Part shown: positions 13,425-26,958 of the stretch, one piece after another
Layout: the number at the start of each line of letters is the position of its first letter
Numbering within the stretch: position 1 is the first letter of the stretch
From: Eunapius fragilis
Taxonomy: Eukaryota; Porifera; Demospongiae; Spongillida; Spongillidae
Assembly: GCA_963681505.1 (NCBI GenBank)
Contig: OY811984.1
Coordinates: 1,346,772 to 1,410,771, forward strand
Direction of reading: 5' to 3'
Length of the DNA: 64,000 bases
Notes under the pieces: generated by a model
Told to the model about the DNA's origin: nothing
The model's input: only the letters and a program-made list of their open reading frames with translations
Databases searched by the model: none
Made by a program: the position numbers and the translations under genes

Positions 13425-16400
13425 CTCTATATTTTTGTTCAATCGTCAACACCTGAAACTGATGCGTTGTTACCAGAGGTGTGGTGTTACCAAGGGTAGG
13501 TGTGGTGGCTGGTGTATGTGTAGGGTCTAGCAAGTTATTGTTGCTAACTTCCGTATCGGATGTGTGTACCACTGACACAGTTTTTTTTTTCTTTGTGATT
13601 CTGTGATGGGTTGCATACGAAGTATTGTTTGTCCGTACATATGCCAGGGAGATGGGAGGACCAGTCCTCACCAATGTGGGGGAGATGGGAGGACCAGTCC
13701 TCACCAATATGGGGGAGATGGGAGGAAGTCCTCACCAATATGGGGGAGATGGGAGGACCAGTCCTCACCAATATGGGGGAGATGGGAGGACCAGTCCTCA
13801 CCAATATGGGGGAGATGGGAGGACCAGTCCTGACCAATATGGGGGAGATGGGAGGACCAGTCCTCACCAATATGGGGGAGATGGGAGGACCAGTCCTGAC
13901 CAATATGGAGGAGATGGGAGGAAGTCCTCACCAATACCATGGGCATTCAGTGATACACTCACGACATTCTCCTCTCAGGATGACAGACCCACCGGTACAA
14001 TTCCTCTGGCTGGTAACAAGGTTAAACGACACCCTGATGATCCCAAACAACCGAACATGTTCAAATTCGAGATAGAAGGTGGGCAAACCTGTGTCATGCT
14101 CAGAGGGGGGAAAAAAAAAAAAATTGTGTTGACTTCAATCCTTTTGCATTCTAGTCGTGGATTAGATGTTAGGTCAGTCCTTCCTGGCATGTGGGTATGT
14201 ACCCCCATGTATGCCGTGTATGGTCAATTACACTAAGCTGGTCTAATGCCATGTTGTTGCACATGCCTGCATTCCTCTACACTGCCTTGTTAGCCATGCC
14301 ACACATGACTAGGGTTTCATTCCATGTAACACGTACGTATGCTTAGGGTGTGCGTTCCTTCGGTAAAGCGCGGTGCAGACAATCTTGTCTTTTGTACTTG
14401 TTAGGTCTTTGTTTGCCGCTAATGGTAGCCGTCACTTTTTCTATCTCCTCTCTCCTTCCTTCGCCCTCCCCTGCTCCCCTTCCCTCCTCCCTTTCCCTCC
14501 CCTCCTCCTTTTCCCTCCCCTCCTCCCTCTCCTTCCCCTCCCTCTCTCTCCTCCCCTCCCTCTCTCCCTTCCCTCTCTCCCTTCCCTCCTCTCTCCCTCC
14601 CCTCCTCCCTCTCGCCCACTGTCCAGCTGGTGACGACAAGAGGGTCATCTCCAGTACCCATGATACCTACTTAATGAGTGCTGAGTCTGCTGAAGCCGCA
14701 GATGTTTGGGTTGCCACGATCAAACGTGTCATGCATGAGGTACACCATCCCCTCTCCCCCATGGCACCAGACCCATCCCCTCTCCCCCATGGCACCAGAC
14801 CCATCCCCTCTCCCCCCATGGCACCAAACCCATCCCCTCTCCCTCCATGGTACCAGACCCATCCCCTCTCCCCCCATGGTACCAGACCCATCCCCTCTCC
14901 CCCCATGGTACCAGACCCATCCCCTCTCCCCCCATGACACCAGACCCATCCCCTCTCCCCCCATGGCACCAGACCCATCCCCTCTCCCCCCATGGCACCA
15001 GACCCATCCCCTCTCCCCCCCATGGCACCAGACCCATCCCTCTCCCTCCATGGCACCAGACCCATCCCCTCTCCCCCCATGGTACCAGACCCATCCCCTC
15101 TCCCCCCCATGGCACCAGACCCATCCCCTCTCCCCCCATGACACCAGACCCATCCCTCTCCCTCCATGGTACCAGACCCATCCCCTCTCCCCCCATGGCA
15201 CCAGACCCATCCCCTCTCCCCCCATGACACCAGACCCATCCCCTCTCCCCCCATGGTACCAGACCCATCCCCTCTCCCCCCATGGCACCAGACCCATCCC
15301 CTCTCCCCCCATGACACCAGACCACCCCCTCTCCCCCCATGGCACCAAACCCATCCCCTCTCCCCCCATGGTACCAGACCCATCCCATCTCCCCCCATGA
15401 CACCAGACCCATCCCCTCTCCCCCCATGGTACCAGACCCATCCCCTCTCCCCCATGGCACCAGACCCATCCCCTCTCCCCCCATGGCACCAGACCCATCC
15501 CCTCTCCCCCCATGGCACCAGACCCATCCCCTCTCTCCCCATGATACCAGACCCATCCCCTCTCCCCCCATGGCACCAGACCCATCCCCTCTCCCCCCAT
15601 GGCACCAGACCCATCCCCTCTCCCTCCATGGCACCAGACCCATCCCCTCTCCCCCCATGGCACCAGACCTATCCCCTCTCCCCCCATGGTACCAGACCCA
15701 TCCCCTCTCCCCCCATGGTACCAGACCCATCCCCTCTCCCCCCATGGCACCAGACCCATCCCCTCTCCCCCCATGGCACCAGACCCATCCCCTCTCCCCC
15801 CATGATACCAGACCCATCCCCTCTCCCCCCATGGCACCAGACCCATCCCCTCTCCCCCCATGGCACCAGACCCATCCCTCTCCCTCCATGGCACCAGACC
15901 CATCCCCTCTCCCCCCATGGTACCAGACCCATCCCCTCTCCCCTCCCACATGGCACCAGACCCATCCCCTCCCCCCCCATGGCACCAGACCCCTCCCCTC
16001 TACTCCAGGAGATGGAGTACACCTTGAAGTGCCCACCCCCACCCCCAGGTCCGCTTGCTTGAGTGGGTTGCCCACCTGGAAGAGGTCTAGGGGGGTAGGC
16101 CTAGGTGGGTAGGCCTAGGGGGGTAGGCCTAGGGGGGTAGGCAAGGTGCCCCACCTGGGAGAGGCCTAGGGGGGGGGTTATGTATCTCCCTGGGAGGGGT
16201 CTAAGGGTGACTGAGTTTGCATTCTGTTCTCCAGCCGTACGGAGGGGGTATGTTTGGACGTTCACTGGAGGAGACCATGCAGGTCGAGGCACGGTTGGGA
16301 GGATCCTACATCCCTGTGTTTGTGCACAAGTGTGCATCATTCATCAGGGAACATGGTAAGGGAAGGGGGGGGGAGGAGGAATAGGTAGTGTGAGGGGGAG

Positions 16401-16650
16401 GAGTAGATATTGTGAGGGGGGAGGAGGTTAACATATTTGCCTGCAGCTCTCAGTGTCTTCTATTGTTTGTTGCCTTTCTGTTGACCATGAAGGTCTGAAA
16501 GAGGTGGGTATCTTCAGACTGCCTGGACAGAACAAGAGGATACAAACCCTGAAGGAGCTGTATGACAAAGGTATGCCATGTGGTGGAGTGTGTGGTCACC
16601 ATGGGGCTTCCCAGAATCCATTTCAGTTTTAGCGTACATGTGTGCACACA

Positions 16651-16692
<42 letters not shown>

Positions 16693-16849
16693 CTCACAAG
16701 AGGACTTCACTGATACGGAGGAGATCCAAGCCGTGGCTTCACTGCTAAAGTTGTATCTTCGTGAGCTCCCAGAGCCACTTATTCCCTACTCCATGTATGA
16801 TAGCTTCTGCAAAGCCACTGGGTGTGAGTCCAACTTTGGGCACACACAC

Positions 16850-16894
<45 letters not shown>

Positions 16895-18386
16895 TTCACA
16901 TGGTCTTGCTGTCCGCTTGCTCAATTTACCATGTCATGATCCCATATGAAGTCAAAAAGTGTTGAAATAGGACTGCTAAAATCAAATGTAACATAAATTC
17001 AGTACATAGCTGTACCACACTGCACCTCCAGGGCGAGAGGGATAGAGTGGGAAGGGAAGTGGGAGGAGGTGGAGATGAAGTGGGAGGAGCTGGATATGGA
17101 GTGGGAGGAGCTAGAGATGATGTGGGAGGAGCTGGAGATGAAGTGGGGAAGGTGGAGTGGTAGGAGGTGGAGATGGAGCAGTAGGAGGTGGAGATGAAGT
17201 GGGAGGAGCTGGATATGGAGTGGGAGGAACAGGAGATGAAGTGGGTGGAGATGGAGTGGGAAGTGTCTGAATACACTTAAAGGGAGTCCTTGGCAATTTA
17301 GTGGACTGTTCATTTGCTATGTGCAGTGTTAGAAGGAAATGCAGAGGCTGGATTGAATGAGCTCAAGTCTCTTCTTGGCAACCTGCCAAAAGTGAACTTC
17401 AATGTTTTGAAATACATGAGGTAATTAATGCTGATGAGGGGTTGGTGAGGTGGTGGGTATTGTGATGAGGGGATGTTGTGTATTGTGATGAGGGGATGGT
17501 GAGGTGGTGGGTATTGTGATGAGGGGATGGTGAGGTGGTGGGTATTGTGATGAGGGGATGGTGAGGCAGTGGGTATTGTGATGAGGGGGTGGTGTGTATT
17601 GTGATGAGGGGGTGGTGTGTATTGTGATGAGGGGATGGTGTGTATTGTGATGAGGGGATGGTGTGTATTGTGATGAGGGGATGGTGAGGTGATGGTATTG
17701 TGATGAGGGTGTAATAGTGCATTCATTAGTTAGAACAATACGTGTGCAGATGAGGTAGAGGGGCCGGGGGGGAGGGGGGGGGGGGGGGGCTGTTGGTGTT
17801 ACTACTGGACATCAGTGTCACTATTCACCTGCATCCTTGCAGTACACCGTACCTGTACAAATGTACAGTGTATGTGTGCTGTGTATATGTGCCAGTGCAT
17901 CACACACTAAGATAATAATGGTTCTTATGTCTGTCCAAACTTGTATTACAGTCGGTTTCTCTATGAAGTGCAGAGTCACGCAGATGAGAACAAAATGAAC
18001 TGTCGTAACCTAGGAATGGTGTTTGGACATAATGTGCTAAAACCAAAGGTATCTAAAGGTATCCCCTACACACTGAGGTGTGCATGTATGTGCTTACCGA
18101 TTACAAGGTATCCCCTACACACTGAGGTGTGCATGTATGTGCTTGCCGATTACGGTGTATGTATGTGTGTGTAACATGGTCGTTACTAAAAAATAATAAT
18201 AAAAAATTGTGTCTGCCCGCTAATGTCTGCAGATCAGCTCATTTAGTGAACATATTGTGCAATGCATTTTGTATGCAGTATTTAGGTGCATTTTTACACA
18301 CACACACACACATGCTCACACACACACATGCTCACACACACGCTCACACACACACATGCTCACACACACATGCTCACACACACACG

Positions 18387-18439
<53 letters not shown>

Positions 18440-21400
18440 CTTCAGACGGATGACCCGCAGATACTGATGGAACGTAACAATGCTTCAACAGATTTCATGT
18501 CCGCCATGATCAGTTACCAGGAAGACTTGTTTCCTGTCACAGCTGATGAGAAACCAGCAAAACGGCTTAGGTTTGTTAGTGTGTATATGTGCTAGTGCTA
18601 GTGGTGTGTAGGTTGTACACGTATTGTAGTTCCAGCTAGTGCCTTCCCAACCTCCTCCCCCCCCTCCCAAACAGTGATTGCAGCTGTGTTACATTCAAGA
18701 GGCATGTAGTTTGTATGTTTTGACATAATGGACCTCTTAGTAGTCCGCCCCATGTGTATGGTCCTCATGAGTACTGCATATTCATATCTATACATGTATG
18801 TTAATATCCAACATGTATGTTATCTAAATATTCAACATGTATGTTATCTAAATATTCAACATGTATGTTATCTAAATATTCAACATGTATGTTATCTAAA
18901 TATCCAACATGTTGATCTGGAAAAAGGAACCTAATGCAGATAAGATTGTCACTTTCCAGGACAAGCCAAAGAAGGTTGCCTTGAAGTGTATTGCTAATTG
19001 AAAATTCACTCTGTGGTAGATAGTCCAATCCTCTGTGTATAATAGACATTTTGTAGAGAACATTTCAGATTTCAAGAAAAACGAAGTCTAAGAGATAAAT
19101 GCACTAGGTCCCTTCTCATGGTAGTGGTCCGATGTATTGCATCCAACCATCTCCTCCTCTGCCTCCTCCCCTCCTCATCCCCTGCCCCGCCCCTTTCCCA
19201 CATAGTGTGCTGGCGCCGCCCACCATAGGGGAAGAACCAGTTTGGCATGAGAACGCCATGGTAGCCAGCAAGTCCTTGTATTCCTCTGAATCCAAGACTT
19301 CCATGAGATCAAGGAAGAACTCGGCCCCCAGTAGTGTGCTGAAGATCATTGCAGAAGGTGTGGTGCGGTTATTAACCTTTAGAATAGGGAGAACTAAGTG
19401 CACCTTCATGCCTGTGACGAGTTACATGTTTGGTTAGGGGCAGCATTAGGCACCTCCCATACATCTAACATACATACACCTCCCATACATCTAACATACA
19501 TGCACCTCCCATACATCTAACATACATGCACCTCCCATACATCTAACATACATACACCTCCCATACATCTAACATACATACACCTCCCATACATCTAACA
19601 TACATGCACCTCCCATACATCTAACATTCATACACCTCCCATACATCTAACATACATACACCTCCCATACATTTAACATACATGCACCTCCCATACATCT
19701 AACATACATACACCTCCCATACATCTAACATACATGCACCTCCCATACATCTAACATACATACACCTCCCATACATCTAATATACATGCACCTCCCATAC
19801 ATCTAGCATACTTCTAGTGTGTACCACGGTTATTCATGCATGTATGCTGCACACCCACATACACCTTCCCTCCCTAATCTTCTAATTATCAATGCCAACT
19901 TCTTTTTTTGTTTTAAACTCCAGCCAGCCATAGACCCTCTGGTACTCCTTCTCACCCTAAGTCAGAAGTGTTATCCTCACAAAGCTCACCCTCCACCTTG
20001 GCCCCAGCATCCTCACAGCTAAAACCCTCCTCCAACAGATCCTCGTTCTCCCTCAGGAGGGGAACAGCCACTACGTGCACCTTGGCCTCTGACAGGAAAC
20101 TGCTCATCAGTGAGGAAGGTCAGGTGATGTAATGGTGTGTGTGTGGGTGTGTGCATGTGACCCTAATCTGCAGTATTGGTTAGTTACTGGAAGCACGTTG
20201 GGTGCTCTTTCCTTTTCATAACCCCTTACATGTACCCTTCCCAGAGTTGACAATAGTCAAACCAGTACAAAGCAAAAACAATAAAAATGGACTCCATTAT
20301 ATGTCTGCAATGTTATGGTAAACAATATAGTGAAACATCAAAGACAATCTGTGAGGTGACACGATCAGTTATTGTCCCTTCTGCTTTGCTTTTTCTGAAT
20401 GAACATCTCCTTCTAAAGGCTGAGATATGCCCAGTTGAAGGCAAGACATGCTTATCCTATAAACGTTTTATTATTTAAAATCAAAAGTACATGTACCTCA
20501 AATATAATTAAAATTATCCTAACAGGGGGGGGGGGGCAATCAACCCACACCCATCCTGTACCACGTTTAACCACCTCTACACAGTTAGTGAATCCTTAGA
20601 TGAAAGGGAGTTGAGCGAAGTTTCCAAGAAGCTGTCAGCACTTATGGAAGGTGAGTTAAGAGCCAAGGGTACTGGAGGAAATGGGAATTTGGAGCAGAGC
20701 TTGTGCAAGTGTTGTGTGATGGGAAGACTAATGGGAATGGGGAGGGAGGGAGGGAGGGAGGGAGGCTGTATCAGAAGCTTAATTAACCGCAGTGATCTGT
20801 TTGTTGCAGGTTTGAATGGTCCTTCTCCTCAGAAGTCGGCAGATGAAGCTGGTTCTTCACAAGTCGTACCAAACAGAGGTTTGTTCCTTTCACATGGCTT
20901 ATACACACTTACAGCTGTGGTAGCATGGCTTATACACACTTACAGCTGTGGTAGCATGGCTTATACACACTTACAGCTGTGGTCACATGGCTTATACACA
21001 TTACAGCTGTGGTAGCATGGCTTGTGCACATTACAGCTGTGGTAGCATGGCTTATACACATTACAGCTGTGGTAGCATGGCTTATACACATTACAGCTGT
21101 GGTCGCATGGCTTGTGCACATTACAGCTGTGGTAGCATGGCTTATACACATTACAGCTGTGGTCACATGGCTTGTGCACATTACAGCTGTGGTAGCATGG
21201 CTTATACACATTACAGCTGTGGTAGCATGGCTTGTACACATTACAGCTGTGGTAGCATGGCTTATACACATTACAGCTGTGGTAGCATGGTTTGTGCACA
21301 TTACATACACATACACGTGTGTCTGGATGGAGACACTGTTTGAAGCACGGGTTAAAAAAAAAAGAGTGATAGGGCTACCTCCACTTCTCCACCCCACCCA

Positions 21401-21862
21401 CCCCCACCAAACAATAGAGATAGGATCCCTGGAGACACAGTTGTTCTATGTCAAAGAAGAACTCAGCAGATTTAAGAAGGCGGCCAGACTGTGGAAGACA
21501 AGATACGAGCAGGAGAAGAGAGCAAGGTAATGTAGCATTGCGTGGTCATGGCTTGTGGGATTTGTAATCGTCACATTGCCTCTCAGATGGGAGCTACATT
21601 TTTTGCCTTCCATTATCCCTCCTCCTTACACATTGCTCATCTCCCTCTTCCGTTTCCCTTTAACTGCCACCTCAGACTTTCAGCAGAGGAACGTATACAA
21701 GACCTTCAGTGGATGATTGATGAGACTTTTGGCCAGTTTGCAATCGATGACAGTGAAGATGACTTTGAAGAGGACTCACCTGATGATGCAACATGCAACG
21801 GAGAGGCTTTGGACTCATCTAGGACAGAGAAAAAGTCTTCCTCGATTGAGTCTCAAGTATAG
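11825..21862 (+). CDS. Rho GTPase-activating protein, ARHGAP22/24/25 type (PH-RhoGAP-coiled coil)
   Basis: Exons: 11825-11917, 12886-12993, 13979-14078, 14627-14739, 16235-16355, 16493-16570, 16692-16823, 17327-17420, 17952-18048, 18446-18570, 19206-19357, 19924-20118, 20585-20650, 20810-20878, 21418-21526, 21676-21862. They sum to 1839 bp, 612 residues. The PH domain spans about residues 34-138 (AGWLQKRGG, TWHKRWFVLTGD). The RhoGAP domain follows at about 140-345, with the arginine finger at about R187 in GLKEVGIFRLPGQ and the block SLLKLYLRELPEPLIPY. A Ser-rich linker and a C-terminal coiled coil (ETQLFYVKEELSRFKK) complete the architecture of ARHGAP22/24/25, which in vertebrates turn off Rac or Cdc42 at membranes and actin. 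An ATAG|ATACG acceptor defines the start of exon 2. Orthology within the trio is unresolved. It converges on the coiled-coil gene at 22382. Confidence 0.9.
12243..12283. repeat. Poly-T run in PH-RhoGAP intron 1
   Basis: About 22 T residues at 12259-12281. Just downstream, 12305-12415 holds short imperfect repeats of a TAGCACCCTGGTGTTGCC type unit. Confidence 0.6.
12575..12850. repeat. TG/TA-rich minisatellite in PH-RhoGAP intron 1
   Basis: Repeats of about 28 bp with a TATATGTGCTTGTGTGTGCG core, drifting towards plain (TG)n. The open frames on both strands are repeat artefacts. Confidence 0.9.
13024..13423. repeat. CA / CAC / CAACAC repeats in PH-RhoGAP intron 2
   Basis: Mixed (CA)n, a (CAC)n run at about 13080-13112, irregular CACTCAACACCA units and a terminal (CA)n. 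Confidence 0.95.
13645..13940. repeat. 33-bp minisatellite in PH-RhoGAP intron 2
   Basis: About nine tandem units of GGGGGAGATGGGAGGACCAG plus TCCTCACCAATAT. Two units carry a 6-bp deletion (GAGGAAGTCC form). The array stops 38 bp before exon 3. Confidence 0.93.
14440..14610. repeat. CT-rich tract before PH-RhoGAP exon 4
   Basis: About 170 bp of CCCTCCTCCCTCTC-type polypyrimidine lies directly upstream of the exon 4 acceptor at 14626. It is unusually long for a polypyrimidine tract. Confidence 0.85.
14743..16000. repeat. 29-bp minisatellite, about 1.25 kb, in PH-RhoGAP intron 4
   Basis: Roughly 43 units of CATGGCACCAGACCCATCCC plus CTCTCCCCC, with GGCACC/GGTACC/GACACC/GATACC variants. The unit is 29 bp, not a multiple of three. 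Even so, it is stop-free in several frames on both strands, producing spurious ORFs of up to 448 codons. Confidence 0.97.
16640..16893. repeat. CA microsatellites flanking PH-RhoGAP exon 7
   Basis: (CA)n at about 16650-16690 abuts the acceptor of exon 7 directly. A second (CA)n lies at about 16841-16893, just after the donor. Confidence 0.9.
17040..17272. repeat. 21-bp minisatellite in PH-RhoGAP intron 7
   Basis: Units of GTGGGAGGAGCTGGAGATGA with AGGTGG and GGATATGG variants, purine-rich on the plus strand. Confidence 0.88.
17435..17712. repeat. About 31-bp and 22-bp minisatellite in PH-RhoGAP intron 8
   Basis: Tandem units beginning ATTGTGATGAGGGGATGGTG, in long (with AGGTGGTGGGT) and short (with TGT) forms. 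Confidence 0.9.
18296..18436. repeat. CA-rich microsatellite in PH-RhoGAP intron 9
   Basis: (CA)n broken by ATGCTCA and CGCTCA interruptions. It ends 9 bp before exon 10. Confidence 0.9.
18790..18912. repeat. 24-bp tandem repeat in PH-RhoGAP intron 10
   Basis: About five units of AACATGTATGTTATCTAAAT plus ATTC. Confidence 0.9.
19450..19812. repeat. 22-bp tandem repeat in PH-RhoGAP intron 11
   Basis: About 16 units of CACCTCCCATACATCTAACA plus TACATA or TACATG, very regular. Confidence 0.95.
20888..21306. repeat. 30-bp minisatellite in PH-RhoGAP intron 14
   Basis: About 14 units of ACAGCTGTGGTAGCATGGCT plus TATACACATT. TATACA and TGTGCA variants alternate, suggesting a higher-order two-unit period. 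Confidence 0.95.
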
Positions 21863-21898
21863 GCTTTGATTTGTGTTTGTTTTATTGTGACGGTGGTT

Positions 21899-21942
<44 letters not shown>

Positions 21943-22381
21943 CATTTCGTAAGTCAAGCACCCTACCTTTGCTCTATTTCAGTTTTCTTTTTTAACGTAA
22001 TCACAGTGCATATTCAATTACAATTGCTGCCTTACTGAGCATGAAGAGAAATTACAGAAAACAAACCCAACTGGATATTATGAAAACCCATTGCCAGTAC
22101 TCTGTACAGGAGGTGGGTGGGCGTGTGAACATGTAATTTTCATAAGGGGTTCATTATCAAGCTGTTATGTTGATTTAATGGACCTTCACAATCAATTATA
22201 ATCTTGCATAGGCATATGTATGGATCACTCTCATTTGGGTGTGGTGTGAGTGTCTGTGACCCTTTTAGTGTGTTTTCTTAAAAACATAGCAGCCATAATA
22301 AACAGACAGTACACACAAGGTACAAACTGTTAATTTAACAAATCACAACCTACATCAAAATTGAAATAGTGCCTAGAGATG
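21863..22381. other. Convergent 3' flanks of the PH-RhoGAP and coiled-coil genes
   Basis: 519 bp separate the two stop codons, with no coding evidence between. A (GT)n tract lies at about 21900-21941. AATAAA at about 22297 on the plus strand is a candidate poly(A) signal for the PH-RhoGAP gene. Confidence 0.6.
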
Positions 22382-22520
22382 TCAGCTATTCTCCAGTGAC
22401 TTCTTCAACCCTTGTAACTGCTCATCAAGTTGTGCTGTGCAGAAGCTAAGGAAATGGCAACAAAATGGCTACCCATAACACACTCCATAGAGAAGGCACA
22501 GAGGGAAGGAGGGAGGGAGG

Positions 22521-22579
<59 letters not shown>

Positions 22580-22605
22580 GAGAGAGAGAGAGGAGAGAGA
22601 GAGAG

Positions 22606-22683
<78 letters not shown>

Positions 22684-23678
22684 GTTATAAGGAATGAAAA
22701 GAAAGGGCAAAGAATGAATCATAGTGCAGGTATGCTCCTATAGTAACTACATAACACCAGAACTAATGTTCAAATGCCAGATGTTAATACACAATGTGTC
22801 TGTCTCTCCTCCCAATAGCTGAGAGTGCGTGCATACGGGGTTAAGGATACCAGCCAGCTCAAAGTTTTCTGCCTCGCAAGCCTGGGCTATCAAAGCCTCA
22901 ACTTCTCCTATCTTTTCATTCAGTGCCTTCACAGATGTGCTACCCATAGCTGTACGGGCCATAGTTGTATCAACTAAAGGCTCATTAGAACTGCTCTCCT
23001 AAGGGAGGTTGAGGGGGGAGGAGGTAGGTGTGTGACAGGGGAGGAGGAAGGTGTGTGACAGGGGAGGAGATAGGTGTGTGACAGGGGAGGAGATAGGTGT
23101 GTGACAGGGGAGGAGATAGGTGTGTGACAGGGGAGGAGATAGGTGTGTGACAGGGGAGGAGGTAGGTGTGTGACAGGGGAGGAGGTAGGTGTGTGACAGG
23201 GGAGGAGGTAGGTGTGTGACAGGGGAGGAGGTAGGTAGAGGAGGCAATCATCAGATCCCACTACATGTACAGTCATGTACTTATTGATCTCACCCCAGTT
23301 AGGAAGCCTTGTCCATTATCACTGACATCTGTTGTGTCAATTTGTGTGGCCAGTGGTATAGGGTCAGTGTGGTCAGGTGTTGCAACAGGAAGAGATGGCA
23401 CTACTTTAGTAACAGGGAGGAGGAGGAGGAAGAGGAGGAGGAGGAGGAGGAGGAGGAAGAGGAGGAGGGGAGTGGAAAAAAATACATGAAGTAAGGAAAT
23501 GCAGAAGCAAGCAAAAAGGAATGGATGGAGGAGGGTGGGAGGGGGAGGAGGGATAAGAGCGAAGACCAAAGGCTGTGTGCAGTGAGAACTTCGCAAAGTA
23601 ACCTTTTTCATCGACATCAGTACTCTTGAAGCTAGACACACTTAGATCATGTTTAGCACATAGGTCCTGAGCAAGGAG

Positions 23679-23745
<67 letters not shown>

Positions 23746-24784
23746 TATTGTGTATGTGTGCAGATAACACAAAACAGGTTGTAAAAGAAATAAAATTGAA
23801 ACTAAAGTGTGTGAAAAGGGAACAAAAGTGTATGATAAGAAATAGAAATGTTTATGTGCATGTGTGTTCATGCACGTGGTGAGTGCACATGTGTGTGTGT
23901 GTGTTCATGCACGTGTGTGTGTGTGCGTATGTGTGTGTGCGTATGTGTGTGTGTGTATGTGTGCGTGTGTGTGTGTGTGTGTGTGCACATGTGTGTCTGT
24001 GCAAAGAAGCTTAGGAAGAAGGCAGAAGAAGAGAATTGGATTAGGGAAATGTGTGTAGGCACCTCATGTAGAAGAGACCAGTACTGTAGCACACACTGTA
24101 GTGGAGGTGAAGAAGTGGACCTGTGGGAGGGGCCATAAAGGATGAAGACACACTTCACAAAGACAGGCTCCAGAGGTCAGACTAAGAGTCACATGACCTC
24201 ATACACACTCATTTGAAAAATAATCCCTTTTTAAATTAGTGAAGTCCACAGCAAAAGCAGCATACTGACCACAGTGTTTTCAATACCCCCTTCACATTTT
24301 ACCTCCACCACTGCCTCCCCCCCCCCCCCCTCTCCCCCAGCTTTGCCCACAGTACTCCCTACCACACAAGAGCTGAACATAATAAGGCCACTTAGGTCTT
24401 ACTTGGCCACTCTGTCCTTGAGGGAGTCTGACACCCTCACAAGGTCCTTGATATGCCTCACATCTGAACAAAAACCAAAGGAGCACATGAGACGCAATGC
24501 ACCACAACACATCTACCCTAACACACACACATACACTTACACACACACCCGCAAATACACACACACATGATTGCATACATGCTGCACACACCTTCCTCTC
24601 TCTGCAGGATGTCTAGCTCTGCCTTGATGGAGGTTATTCCTTGTTCACTTGACTCCTTTTCCTTCTTCTTTGCAAGCAGCTGTTCTTCCTTCTCCAACAG
24701 ACTGCTCTTGTATTCTTCAATGTCTGTTCCAAGCTGTTTGATTTCAGCAGAGATCCTTGCTGCCTCCTTGAACTGTCGTGCTAT

Positions 24785-24839
<55 letters not shown>

Positions 24840-25665
24840 ATGTGTTGTGCATGTGTGCAAGCAGTTGTTCAGATAAAAATAGGCCAAACTTTTATTTCAT
24901 TCCCTCATCCAAACATCATCAAATATATCCCTCTCCCTACCAGAAGGGAATTTGACTCACCACTGACTGCAGCCTTCTTGGCCTCCTCAAGAGCAGGAAG
25001 CTGCCTCTCCGTGTCGGCCACTTTGTTCTTGAGAGAGCTGATCCCAGACTGTAGCTGAAAGACTTTGGCAGCTGCGTCCTTCATAGCCCTTTCCTTGGTA
25101 AGATACCTGTCCTGAAGGCTACAAAAAACAGAATTGTTGATGACAATGGTCACATAAGGTTTCTCCCCCCCCCCCCCCCCTCAAAAAAAAGATTTGTAGA
25201 AACGATTGTGGTCAAATGACTGACCTTTGCAGCTGTGAGGATGGCTTCAACATGGCGCCCGTATCACCCCTGACCAAAGTTCCGCTTTCCTCTAAAAACT
25301 TCTGCAACCCTGTTGCTCTGGTACCGCCGTCAGCCTTGACGGACTCAATGGTCTGAATCGATGCTAAAACACTGAACAAAGCGAGGGGCAGGGTCACACA
25401 CGCATATAACGCTTGAATACACTTCACAGACATACCTTCATGCTACATTACACCATACATATGGCATTACTGTCACAATATAAACCACACATAACTAACG
25501 CGCCTTCACCGTTTATCCATGCACTAAGATTGTTACATCACTTACTCCCTCTTTTCAGCTTCTTTCTTCTCTGTGCTAGCTTCATAGGCTGTCTTCATCT
25601 GACTCAGTACAGTCTGGATCACATGATTTCAACATCACAGATGCTAATGACCATTGCACACACAT

Positions 25666-25707
<42 letters not shown>

Positions 25708-26145
25708 CTTCTTTCTTCAGTTCAGCTTCCCTCTTCTCCAACTCTGCTTTCTGTTCAGCAAGGTGCGCCTGCTCCCCAGAGAGCTCTCTACGGACCACTT
25801 CAATCTTTTCTTGTTCAGCTTGTATGGCATCTGCTACGCTTCTCTCACTGTCCCTTAGCTCCCTCAGTCTGGCCTCCATTGCAGCTATCTCACCCTGGGA
25901 ACCATAAGGAAGGCATTACAAGACTCCCATTATTTTTAAGCTTGAGCATGCATTAAAATAAAAACCTACAGAGGTGGTAGCGTTCTAATTAACAATTCAC
26001 TCACCAATATCTCATCTCTTTGTGCCTGCAGTTTCTTCTTCGTTGATATGAATTGTGAACATTGGTTGTCTAAATCGTTCTGCATGGTGCAAAAGTGTTC
26101 ATACATGGATTTAGCATCAAACGACACATATATGACAGACAATGT

Positions 26146-26202
<57 letters not shown>

Positions 26203-26550
26203 AAACCTTGAGTAATGTCTCGCTCTTTTCCAAGTGTTCTCTGTCCAGAGCTACATGTCTTTAAAATAAGGCATAAGAAGGTACCACATTAGGACATCAG
26301 CTAGTTTCAATTTGGCTGCCATTACCCTCTTTCCCTTTCAACCTTGTCCTCCAATGTCTTCAGCTTCGTCTTCTCTCTGCATCAAGAGGTGCACGTGTTA
26401 GCCCTGACACACACACTCTTATTTCGTTACACACTACAACATTCACAACTTGTACAAGTGCAATCATCAGCCATGAATGCTTTGTACAAGGTGTGAATTA
26501 TTCAACTGTGGCAGGACAATTGCACCACATTGTAAACCAATCTTTAGTGC

Positions 26551-26581
<31 letters not shown>

Positions 26582-26920
26582 TTGTGAGCATGGATGCCAA
26601 TGTCACCTTGAAAACTGGTGAGAAAACTCCCTTTCCAGAACAGCCAGTACTTTGGACTGCTCCTCCTGGAAGGAAGTCCAAAGGTATAACAACTGAATAG
26701 GGCTGGGGAGGAGGTGTAGGAAATGGAGAGGGGGGGACCTACCTTTATCACCATCAGGTTGGCCTCTAGCGTCTTTTGAAGTGAGACTTCAGTGACAATA
26801 AGCTTGGACCAGGATTCAATCCATTCTTTGATCTAATAATTTTAGCCTTTGTGAAAGGTTAATTGCACCCTCCCCCCCCCCCCCCCACACGTATTATGCA
26901 TAAGGGAGGAGGAATCATCT

Positions 26921-26958
<38 letters not shown>

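Noticed and set aside
14667-16075. Open frames of up to 448 codons (WVWCHGGRG type repeats)
   Set aside because: Artefacts of the 29-bp minisatellite in intron 4 of the PH-RhoGAP gene; open on both strands.
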